Source: Burkholderiales bacterium (GTDB lineage: Bacteria; Pseudomonadota; Gammaproteobacteria; Burkholderiales; Burkholderiaceae_E). From it: a stretch of DNA of 5,760 nt. Location: the NCBI GenBank assembly GCA_020348765.1, contig CP070753.1, forward strand, positions 1,267,206 through 1,272,965, in the 5' to 3' direction. Position numbers and translations under genes: made by a program. Positions 1 through 5,760 of this stretch are shown piece by piece (within the stretch, counting starts at the first letter, position 1; every line of letters starts with the position of its first letter). The notes below the pieces were generated by a model that was given only the letters and a program-made list of their open reading frames with translations, did no database searches and was not told the origin of the DNA.

Positions 1-69
1 AGCCAAGTTGGTTAAGGCACCGGATTTTGATTCCGGCATGCGTGGGTTCGAATCCTACCTCCCCAGCCA
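1..69 (+). tRNA. tRNA-Gln (anticodon UUG), 5' end cut by the window
   Basis: This is the glutamine tRNA that reads CAA and CAG codons. The D-stem halves GCC and GGC lie at 2-4 and 16-18. The anticodon stem CCGGA/TCCGG is at 20-24 and 32-36, with a 7-nt loop whose anticodon TTG is at 27-29. The T-arm is at 42-58 with loop TTCGAAT and one G-U pair in its stem. The 3' acceptor strand CTCCCCA is at 59-65, the discriminator G at 66 and an encoded CCA at 67-69. By comparison with the E. coli gene, about eight 5' bases (the 5' acceptor strand plus one) lie before the window. A tRNA-Gln just upstream of prs is a known arrangement in beta- and gammaproteobacteria, which supports the call. Confidence 0.96.
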
Positions 70-101
70 TTCTCTCCGACTCGGGTCCTGCGCGTGATGT
101 C

Positions 102-149
102 CGACGCGAGCTCCCCGACCGATCCCCGACGCGAGTTGCCCGACGCGAG
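102..149 (+). repeat. Three copies of CGACGCGAG in the prs leader
   Basis: The 9-mer CGACGCGAG occurs exactly at 102-110, 127-135 and 141-149, between the tRNA and prs. The second and third copies fall in different reading frames of the upstream extension of the prs ORF (CGA-CGC-GAG against GAC-GCG-AGC). The repetition is therefore at DNA level and not a protein repeat. It may be a remnant of local duplication; no function can be assigned. Confidence 0.6.
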
Positions 150-165
150 CCCGGCCGATCCGACC

Positions 166-1149
166 ATGAACCACTTCCTGCGGCGCAGTTCGGACGCGAT
201 CAAGCCCGAAGGGCTGATGATCTTCACCGGCAATGCCAATCCGCGCCTGGCCGAGCGGGTCGCGCAGTGCCTGGGGCTGCCGCTGGGCAAGGCCACGGTC
301 GGCCGGTTCTCGGACGGCGAGGTCATGGTCGAGATCCTCGAGAACGTGCGCGGCAAGGACGTGTTCGTGCTGCAGTCGACCTGCGCGCCGACCAATGACG
401 CGCTGATGGAACTGATGATCATGATCGACGCGCTGAAGCGCTCGTCGGCCGGTCGCATCACCGCGGCGTTGCCCTATTTCGGCTACGCGCGCCAGGACCG
501 GCGCGTGCGCTCGTCGCGCGTGGCGATCAGCGCCAAGGTGATCGCGAACATGCTGCAGATCGCCGGCGTCGACCGGGTGCTGACCATGGACCTGCATGCC
601 GACCAGATCCAGGGTTTCTTCGACATTCCGGTCGACAACATCTACGCGGCGCCGATCCTGCTGGACGACGTGCGCAAGCGCGAGCTCGAAGACCTGATCG
701 TCGTGTCGCCGGACGTGGGCGGCGTCGTGCGGGCGCGTGCCATCGCCAAGCGCCTCGACCTGGACCTGGCGATCGTCGACAAGCGCCGGCCCAAGGCCAA
801 CGTGTCCGAGGTGATGAACATCATCGGCGAGGTCGAGGGTCGCAGCTGCGTGATCATGGACGACATGGTCGACACCGCCGGCACGCTGACCAAGGCGGCC
901 CAGGCGCTGAAGGAACACGGTGCCCGGCGCGTGATCGCCTATTGCACGCACCCGGTGCTCTCGGGCGGTGCGGTCGAGCGCATCGTGGCCTCGCAGCTGG
1001 ACGAGCTCGCGGTGACCGACTCGATCCCGCTGCCGCGCAACGCGCAGGCCTGCGAGAAGATCCGCGTGATCACCTGTGCCGAGCTGTTCGCCGAGACGAT
1101 CCTGCGCATCAACCGAGCCGACTCGGTGATGTCGATGTTCGTCGAGTAG
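166..1149 (+). CDS. prs: Ribose-phosphate pyrophosphokinase (PRPP synthetase)
   Basis: This cytosolic enzyme transfers pyrophosphate from ATP to ribose 5-phosphate, giving PRPP for purine, pyrimidine, histidine, tryptophan and NAD synthesis. Seen from the ATG at 166 (327 aa): a GRFSDGE segment near 46-52, the flexible-loop motif YARQDRR at 107-113, the class signature [11 protein letters not shown] at 142-152 with metal and catalytic residues, KRRPKAN at 206-212, and the PRPP-binding loop DDMVDTAGT at 232-240. It is full length (E. coli 315 aa). The start is uncertain. The frame is open back to GTG 94 and ATG 97 (351 and 350 aa), but that part is repetitive and has no family resemblance. ATG 217 (310 aa) has GAAGGG only 3 nt upstream and removes everything before [11 protein letters not shown] 166 is a compromise and lacks a visible ribosome binding site. 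A terminator follows, so the tRNA-prs unit probably ends here. Confidence 0.96.
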   Translation: MNHFLRRSSDAIKPEGLMIFTGNANPRLAERVAQCLGLPLGKATVGRFSDGEVMVEILENVRGKDVFVLQSTCAPTNDALMELMIMIDALKRSSAGRITAALPYFGYARQDRRVRSSRVAISAKVIANMLQIAGVDRVLTMDLHADQIQGFFDIPVDNIYAAPILLDDVRKRELEDLIVVSPDVGGVVRARAIAKRLDLDLAIVDKRRPKANVSEVMNIIGEVEGRSCVIMDDMVDTAGTLTKAAQALKEHGARRVIAYCTHPVLSGGAVERIVASQLDELAVTDSIPLPRNAQACEKIRVITCAELFAETILRINRADSVMSMFVE

Positions 1150-1164
1150 GGCCTCGATTCACGC

Positions 1165-1198
1165 GCCCGGTCCTGCATGGGGCACGGACCGGGCTTTT
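1165..1198 (+). terminator. Intrinsic terminator after prs
   Basis: GCCCGGTCC at 1165-1173 pairs perfectly with GGACCGGGC at 1186-1194, forming a 9-bp stem with a 12-nt loop, followed at once by TTTT at 1195-1198. It starts 15 nt after the prs stop codon. This is the clearest terminator in the window and separates the tRNA-prs transcript from rplY, although partial read-through is possible because the T-run is short. Confidence 0.85.
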
Positions 1199-1249
1199 CA
1201 ACCGCCTGGCGATCCTGGTCGCGGGACGTCGGGAATCCATGGAGATGAC

Positions 1250-1879
1250 ATGAAAGTCGTTGCCAATTCGAGACAGGAGCAGGGATCGAGTGCGAGCCGC
1301 CGCCTGCGCCGCGCCGGGATGGTGCCCGGCATCGTGTACGGCGGCCCGGGCGCGCCGGCCTCGATCAGCGTCGACCACAACAGCCTGTACCACTCGCTGC
1401 GCGTCGAGGCCTTCCACTCGTCGATCCTCGACCTGGAGCTGAACGGCGGCACCGAGCGCGTGCTGCTGCGCGACGTGCAATGGCACCCGTACAAGCCGCT
1501 GGTCATGCACGTCGACTTCCAGCGCGTGGCCGCGGACCGCAAGATCCACGTGAGCGTGCCGCTGCACTTCGTCGGCCAGGAGAACTCTCCGGCGGTCAAG
1601 CTGGCGGCGGGCCTGGTCGGGCACGTGATGACCGAGCTCGACATCGAGTGCCTGCCGCAGGACCTGCCCGAGTTCATCGAGGTCGACCTGTCGAACCTGC
1701 AGGCGAGCGACACGATCCACGTCAGCCAGTTGACGCTGCCGCCCGGCGTCACGTTCCTGGGGCACGGCCAGGACGACCCGGTCATCGTCACCGTGAGCCT
1801 GCCTGGCGGCGCCCACGAAGAGGCGGAAGGCGAGGCCGAAGAGCCGCTCGGCGGCGGCGAGGAAATGCCGCCGGCCTGA
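1250..1879 (+). CDS. rplY: 50S ribosomal protein L25, long CTC/TL5 form
   Basis: L25 binds 5S rRNA in the central protuberance of the large ribosomal subunit. The 209-aa product is of the long two-domain type: an L25 beta-barrel at about residues 5-93 ([16 protein letters not shown] at 8-23, GIVYGG at 27-32, HVDFQR at 87-92), and a TL5/CTC-type C-terminal beta domain at about 100-185 ([13 protein letters not shown] at 106-118, [17 protein letters not shown] at 132-148). E. coli L25 has only the first domain (94 aa). The last roughly 22 residues are a Glu/Gly-rich tail (EEAEGEAEE near 190-198) that is probably disordered. GGAG at 1241-1244, 5 nt before ATG 1250, supports the start. The gene lies 100 nt after prs, beyond a terminator, so it needs its own promoter or read-through; I saw no clear promoter. 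pth follows 47 nt downstream and is probably cotranscribed. Confidence 0.97.
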   Translation: MKVVANSRQEQGSSASRRLRRAGMVPGIVYGGPGAPASISVDHNSLYHSLRVEAFHSSILDLELNGGTERVLLRDVQWHPYKPLVMHVDFQRVAADRKIHVSVPLHFVGQENSPAVKLAAGLVGHVMTELDIECLPQDLPEFIEVDLSNLQASDTIHVSQLTLPPGVTFLGHGQDDPVIVTVSLPGGAHEEAEGEAEEPLGGGEEMPPA

Positions 1880-1891
1880 CGCGCCCCTTGC

Positions 1892-1917
1892 GCCCGGCCG
1901 CCAGCGCGCGGTCGGGC
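1892..1917 (+). promoter_or_regulatory. 10-bp hairpin between rplY and pth
   Basis: GCCCGGCCGC at 1892-1901 pairs with GCGGTCGGGC at 1908-1917, giving ten base pairs including one G-U, around a 6-nt loop. It begins 12 nt after the rplY stop and ends 9 nt before the pth start. No T-run follows (TCCCTGGCC precedes the ATG), so it is not a normal intrinsic terminator. Its position would allow it to reduce ribosome access to pth or to protect the rplY 3' end. The fold is seen; the role is inferred. Confidence 0.5.
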
Positions 1918-1926
1918 TCCCTGGCC

Positions 1927-2541
1927 ATGCCCATCCGACTGATCGTCGGCCTCGGCAACCCGGGGCCCGACTACGAAGCCACCCGGCACAACGCCGGCTT
2001 CTGGTTCGCGGACCGGACCGCAGAACGGCTCGGTGCGCGGTTCTCGCACCAGTCGAAGTTCCACGGCGAGCTGGCGCGCGCCGGGCCCGGCCACGGCGAG
2101 CTGTGGCTGCTCAAGCCGTCGACCTACATGAACCGCGCCGGCCAGTCGGTGGCCGCGCTGGCACGCTTCTACCGGATCGGCGCCGAGGAGATCCTGGTCG
2201 CGCATGACGAGCTCGACCTGGCCCCGGGCACGGTGCGCCTGAAGAAGGGCGGCGGAAGCGGAGGTCACAACGGCCTGCGCGACATCACCGCGTGCCTGGG
2301 CACCGACGCGTACTGGCGGCTGCGCATCGGCATCGGACACCCGCGCACGCTCGGGCTGCGCCAACCGGTGATCGACTTCGTGCTGCGCAGGCCGACTGCC
2401 GAGGAGCGCGACGCGATCGAGTCGGTGCTGCCGCGCGCGCTGGAGGTGCTGCCGCTGCTGATCGAAGGCCGGCCCGAGCGCGCATTGACCAAGCTGCACA
2501 CCACCGACCCGCCGCGACCGGAGCCGTTGTCGGGCGGCTGA
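1927..2541 (+). CDS. pth: Peptidyl-tRNA hydrolase
   Basis: Pth cleaves the ester bond of peptidyl-tRNAs that drop off the ribosome, freeing tRNA for reuse; it is a soluble, normally essential enzyme. The 204-aa product opens with the family block LIVGLGNPG (5-13) and TRHNAGFW (19-26). The residues corresponding to the E. coli active site are all present: Asn11, catalytic His21, Met68-Asn69 in STYMN, Asp94 in HDELD, and Asn115 in [21 protein letters not shown] follows further on. The C-terminus (about 190-204) is a Pro/Gly-rich tail. ATG 1927 is chosen because it places the canonical N-terminus exactly; there is no Shine-Dalgarno sequence, and a stable hairpin ends 9 nt upstream. Translation may depend on ribosomes arriving from rplY. 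The stop is doubled in frame by a 9-bp duplication. The gene is convergent with the transporter gene, 20 nt away. Confidence 0.97.
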   Translation: MPIRLIVGLGNPGPDYEATRHNAGFWFADRTAERLGARFSHQSKFHGELARAGPGHGELWLLKPSTYMNRAGQSVAALARFYRIGAEEILVAHDELDLAPGTVRLKKGGGSGGHNGLRDITACLGTDAYWRLRIGIGHPRTLGLRQPVIDFVLRRPTAEERDAIESVLPRALEVLPLLIEGRPERALTKLHTTDPPRPEPLSGG

Positions 2542-2550
2542 GGCGGCTGA
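2533..2550 (+). repeat. 9-bp tandem duplication over the pth stop codon
   Basis: GGCGGCTGA occurs twice in direct succession, at 2533-2541 and 2542-2550. The first copy holds the pth stop codon (TGA 2539-2541). Because the unit is nine bases, the second copy gives another in-frame TGA at 2548-2550. Confidence 0.85.
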
Positions 2551-2557
2551 GCCCGCC
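2542..2557. terminator. Weak hairpin between convergent pth and zntB-like genes
   Basis: GGCGG at 2542-2546 pairs with CCGCC at 2553-2557 around a 6-nt loop, in the 20-nt gap between the two convergent stop codons. Neither strand has a T-run after it. It may act as a weak bidirectional terminator, or be a by-product of GC-rich sequence. Confidence 0.22.
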
Positions 2558-2561
2558 GCTC

Positions 2562-3533
2562 CTACACCCACCTCATCCGGCGCAGGATCAGGAATTCCAG
2601 CACGCCGACCACGACGATGCCGACGGTGACCTGCGCGAAGGCCCATTGTTTGTCCGCGCCCGGGATTCCGCCGACGTTGATGCCCAGCAACCCGGTCAAC
2701 AGGCCCAGCGGCAGGAAGATCGCCGCGATCACCGACAGAACGTACGTGTTCCGATTCATCTGCTCGGAAAGCCGCGTGGCCAGCTCGTCCTGAACGATCA
2801 CGGCACGCTCGCGTGCCGCATCGAGGTCCTCGACGTAGCGGGTGATGCGGTCCGAGACCTCGCGCAACCGCTGCCGGGCCTGCGCATCGACCCAGCCGAG
2901 CGCCTCGGCCGCCAGCTGCGCCATCGCCTCGCGCTGCGGCGCGATGTAGCGCCGCAGCCCGATCGCGACCCGACGCAGGTTCCACAGCTCGGCGCGCAGC
3001 GATGCCTGCACCGCCGTCAGGGCCCGGTCCTCGAGCGAGTCGATCTGGTCATCGAGCTCGGCGATCACCGGTCCCATGCGCTCGACCAGCCGTGCCGAGA
3101 GCTCGACCAGGAACCCGCCGGCATCGAGCGGCCCCCTGCCGGCGCCGAGCGCATCCCGGATGTCCTGCACCGCCATCAGCTTGCGACGGCGCACGCTCAC
3201 GGCGCGCTGCGCGTCGACGTACACGCGCAGCGCGACCATGTCCTCGGGATCGGCACCGGGATTCAGATTGACCCCGCGCAGATTGACCAGCACGCCGGCA
3301 CCCATCGGCGTGCAGCGCGGCCGCACGTCCTCGCTGAGCAGCGCGTCGACGACGATGTCCGACAGGCCGCTCGGCCCCCTGAGCCAGGCTCTGGCCTGCT
3401 CGCCCTCGAGGTGCAGGTGCACCCACAGGAACGTGCCGGCGGCGACCGCGCCGAGGTCCTCCCAACCGAGCTCGTCGGCTCCGCCGCGTCCGTCGAGCCG
3501 ATATGCGCACAGCAGTCCGTCCTGGTCGCTCAT
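2562..3533 (-). CDS. zntB: ZntB-like CorA-superfamily metal ion transporter
   Basis: This is a 323-aa inner-membrane transporter of the CorA superfamily, a pentameric family with a large cytoplasmic N-terminal funnel and two C-terminal helices. Residues 1-255 are soluble, with long charged helices at about 150-255. TM1 is about 264-283 (VLSVIAAIFLPLGLLTGLL), followed by GINVGGIPG at 284-292 where CorA has the GMN signature. TM2 is about 299-317, ending in a basic RRMRW tail. The G-x-N-x-GGIPG loop resembles E. coli ZntB (327 aa), a zinc transporter; metal specificity cannot be read from sequence. The start at 3533 is set by AGGGGAGG at 3545-3538; the frame stays open to 3680, but that Arg/Gly-rich extension has no family match. 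The gene points against pth and away from ychF. Confidence 0.88.
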   Translation of the reverse strand: MSDQDGLLCAYRLDGRGGADELGWEDLGAVAAGTFLWVHLHLEGEQARAWLRGPSGLSDIVVDALLSEDVRPRCTPMGAGVLVNLRGVNLNPGADPEDMVALRVYVDAQRAVSVRRRKLMAVQDIRDALGAGRGPLDAGGFLVELSARLVERMGPVIAELDDQIDSLEDRALTAVQASLRAELWNLRRVAIGLRRYIAPQREAMAQLAAEALGWVDAQARQRLREVSDRITRYVEDLDAARERAVIVQDELATRLSEQMNRNTYVLSVIAAIFLPLGLLTGLLGINVGGIPGADKQWAFAQVTVGIVVVGVLEFLILRRMRWV

Positions 3534-3537
3534 GGGG

Positions 3538-3545
3538 CCTCCCCT
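3538..3545 (-). promoter_or_regulatory. Ribosome binding site fixing the zntB-like start
   Basis: On the minus strand AGGGGAGG (3545 to 3538) lies 4 nt before ATG 3533-3531. It supports the 323-aa product over a 372-aa product that would start at 3680. Confidence 0.65.
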
Positions 3546-3588
3546 TGGGTACCCGGTCCATCCGGTGCTCGCGAGCGGGCGCGCTCGA

Positions 3589-3618
3589 TGGCCGCCGTGC
3601 CCTTCGTTGCGGTATAGT
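3589..3618 (+). promoter_or_regulatory. Possible sigma-70 promoter for ychF
   Basis: TATAGT at 3613-3618 matches the -10 consensus at five of six positions and stands out in a very GC-rich stretch. The best -35 is weak: TGGCCG at 3589-3594 (three of six), 18 nt upstream. It would give a leader of about 160 nt before ychF. ychF needs a promoter in this region because its upstream neighbour runs the other way. On the opposite strand the same site reads ACTATA, so it could serve the zntB-like gene instead. Confidence 0.3.
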
Positions 3619-3720
3619 CCGTGCCGCGCGCGGCCCCGGGATCGTCCGTGATCGAACCGCATCGGTGCGGCGCCGGTCATCGCACGCGGTCAGCGTCCGA
3701 GACGCCTTGCGGCATAGCGT

Positions 3721-3781
3721 AGAGGATCCGATGTCCTGGATCCAGGTGCCGATCGACGTACCGCCTCCCGTACGAGCCTAG
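3721..3781 (+). promoter_or_regulatory. Possible 16-codon leader ORF before ychF
   Basis: A short ORF starts at ATG 3731 with AGAGGA at 3721-3726 as a plausible ribosome binding site. It encodes [16 protein letters not shown] and stops with TAG at 3779-3781, two bases before the ychF ATG and in a different frame. ychF itself has no Shine-Dalgarno sequence, so re-initiation after this ORF could supply its ribosomes. GGATCC at 3724-3729 can pair with GGATCC at 3738-3743, placing the leader start codon in an 8-nt loop. The ORF is short and could be chance; real translation is an inference. Confidence 0.25.
3735..3746. repeat. 12-bp perfect palindrome CCTGGATCCAGG
   Basis: CCTGGATCCAGG equals its own reverse complement. 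It lies in the region between the divergent zntB-like and ychF genes, 38 nt before the ychF start. It may be a binding site for a dimeric regulator, or half of the local GGATCC hairpin. No known operator is recognised. Confidence 0.4.
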
Positions 3782-3783
3782 CC

Positions 3784-4878
<1,095 letters not shown>

Positions 4879-5023
4879 ACGCGGCGAACGCGCCACGGGA
4901 GCCGCAGCTGGGTCGCCGGAAGACCGGGGACTGCTCAGCCGGCGGGGCGCCGATCCCGGCGCAGCCGATGCGCACCGCGTGTGCCTGGCGCAGCCAACGT
5001 CGCCCTGACCGCGACCGAAGCCG

Positions 5024-5064
5024 TTGACAGCCATCAACGCGGTGCGCGCGCGATCTGCTAGGCT
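5024..5064 (+). promoter_or_regulatory. Promoter-like elements before the lipoprotein gene
   Basis: TTGACA at 5024-5029 is a perfect -35 hexamer. The expected -10 at 17 nt spacing (5047-5052, GCGCGA) is poor. An extended -10-like TGCTAGGCT lies at 5056-5064, but 29 nt separate TTGACA from its TAGGCT hexamer, too far for a normal pair. Either the two belong to different promoters or the TTGACA is chance. Confidence 0.25.
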
Positions 5065-5115
5065 GGTTCTTCGGGCCGGAGATCGGCATCCGCGGGGTCG
5101 CACCGGCCCGGCGAT

Positions 5116-5120
5116 GGAGG
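5116..5120 (+). promoter_or_regulatory. Ribosome binding site of the lipoprotein gene
   Basis: GGAGG lies 6 nt before ATG 5127. It is the best-spaced ribosome binding site in the window and fixes the start of a gene whose end is not visible. Confidence 0.8.
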
Positions 5121-5126
5121 TTTCCA

Positions 5127-5760
5127 ATGGCTGTGCAAAGCCAAGGGCGCGCGACTGGGGTGCCATTTGCCGCGCTGGCGTTCGTGTTCGCGGCCCTCGC
5201 AGCCTGTGGCGGTGGCGGATCGGAAGCCGACTGGCTCTTTCCCCTGTGGGTGCACACCGGAGTCGCTGCCGGTGACCTGGACCGGGACGGTCGGACCGAC
5301 GTGGTCACGATCGCGAAGCTTTCGACCAGCATGACCGATCACCAGGGTCGCCTGACCGTCTACCGGCAGTCCCCGTCGGGCAGGTTCACGGCCGAGTCGT
5401 ACACGGTCGGCAGCTACCCGTGGCGGGTCGAAGTGCGCGACCTGGACGGAGACGGGCTGCCGGATCTCCTGCTGCTGGATGTCGGCGCCGATTCGCAAGC
5501 GGACGTGCTGTACTTGCTGCTTCAGGACCCCGCCGACCCGGGAAGATTTGTCGCGCCGCGCACGATCGCCGCTGGGCTCTCGACCTACGACTTCGCGGTC
5601 GAAGATCTGGACGGCGATGGCGCGCCAGACATCGTCATCGCCGGCGGGCCCGGCGGCGGCGACGGCGCGCTGCTGCTGGTGCAGGACAGCACGCGCCGCG
5701 GCAGTTTCCGGGCGCCGCAGGCGATCGCGCTGCCAGGGCGGGCCTCCCAGGTGGCCGCCG
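5127..5760 (+). CDS. FG-GAP/VCBS-repeat lipoprotein, 3' end outside the window
   Basis: The first 211 codons are present, without a stop, and run off the window. Residues 1-27 form a lipoprotein signal peptide: one Arg, a hydrophobic core at about 12-26, and lipobox LAAC with Cys27. The +2 residue is Gly, not Asp, which by the usual sorting rule predicts the outer membrane. A GGGGS linker (28-32) follows. Then come calcium-loop motifs of the form DxDxDGxxD at 50-58 (DLDRDGRTD), 105-113 (DLDGDGLPD) and 160-168 (DLDGDGAPD), spaced exactly 55 residues apart. Such repeats form beta-propeller blades in integrin-like and VCBS proteins, often extracellular or surface-exposed. The specific function is unknown; binding to a carbohydrate or protein partner is possible but not shown. 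The gene follows ychF by 248 nt, has its own strong ribosome binding site, and seems independent of the housekeeping cluster. Confidence 0.88.
   Translation, partial: MAVQSQGRATGVPFAALAFVFAALAACGGGGSEADWLFPLWVHTGVAAGDLDRDGRTDVVTIAKLSTSMTDHQGRLTVYRQSPSGRFTAESYTVGSYPWRVEVRDLDGDGLPDLLLLDVGADSQADVLYLLLQDPADPGRFVAPRTIAAGLSTYDFAVEDLDGDGAPDIVIAGGPGGGDGALLLVQDSTRRGSFRAPQAIALPGRASQVAA

Larger units (their letters stand above)
4879..5126. other. Intergenic region between ychF and the lipoprotein gene
   Basis: I find no convincing gene in these 248 bases. A 6-bp GC hairpin (GCGCCG 4947-4952 with CGGCGC 4957-4962, loop ATCC) has no T-run after it, so there is no clear ychF terminator. The last 110 bases hold promoter-like elements and a strong ribosome binding site for the next gene. 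Confidence 0.6.

Noticed and set aside
55..951. Minus-strand ORF of 298 codons opposite prs
   Set aside because: It is an antisense shadow of a strongly conserved enzyme, rich in Asp, His and Arg, with no domain.
1198..2985. Long minus-strand ORF of 595 codons antisense to rplY and pth
   Set aside because: It covers two confident genes on the other strand, is low-complexity Arg/Ala/Gly-rich with no recognisable domain, and is expected in GC-rich DNA where stops are rare.
2292..3617. Plus-strand ORF of 441 codons antisense to the zntB-like gene
   Set aside because: It runs from inside pth through the opposite strand of the transporter gene; its composition is His/Arg/Asp-rich and shows no family motif.
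3534..3680. N-terminal extension of the zntB-like protein by 49 residues
   Set aside because: The frame is open, but a good ribosome binding site sits just before ATG 3533 and the extension is Arg/Gly-rich without resemblance to the family.
4947..4962. GC hairpin after ychF as an intrinsic terminator
   Set aside because: The 6-bp stem has no T-run after it and lies about 70 nt downstream of the stop; such stems are common by chance at this GC content.

Overview
The window is a high-GC chromosomal segment from a proteobacterium. It carries the conserved housekeeping order tRNA-Gln, prs, rplY, pth, (inverted zntB-like gene), ychF. The same neighbourhood is known in beta- and gammaproteobacteria, usually with ispE upstream of the tRNA. 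From memory, several residue stretches read closer to Burkholderiales-type betaproteobacterial proteins: the [10 protein letters not shown] start of the PRPP synthetase, its DSVMSMF ending, and the [11 protein letters not shown] and HVDFQR stretches of L25. Betaproteobacteria is therefore my first guess and a high-GC gammaproteobacterium the alternative; no database search was possible. The high GC produces long spurious antisense and out-of-frame ORFs, which I have left out.

Layout. 1-69: 3' part of tRNA-Gln(UUG), with the 5' acceptor strand outside the window. 70-165: short leader with three copies of a 9-bp repeat. 166-1149: prs. 1165-1198: strong intrinsic terminator. 1250-1879: rplY (L25/CTC form with TL5 domain). 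1892-1917: 10-bp GC hairpin directly before pth. 1927-2541: pth. 2562-3533 (minus): ZntB/CorA-type metal transporter, convergent with pth. 3534-3783: divergent intergenic region holding a promoter-like element, a small upstream ORF and a 12-bp palindrome. 3784-4878: ychF. 4879-5126: intergenic region without a gene. 5127-end: the 5' part of a lipoprotein with FG-GAP/VCBS repeats, cut by the window edge.

Most genes serve nucleotide supply and translation. Prs makes PRPP, L25 binds 5S rRNA in the 50S subunit, Pth recycles peptidyl-tRNA, YchF is a ribosome-associated ATPase, and tRNA-Gln is a substrate of the same machinery. The zntB-like gene splits the usual pth-ychF pair and forces ychF to have its own promoter. 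The final lipoprotein is unrelated to the cluster and appears to be accessory. I see no mobile element, CRISPR array or defence system. The most unusual points are the small regulatory structures between genes and the exact 55-residue repeat spacing of the edge lipoprotein.
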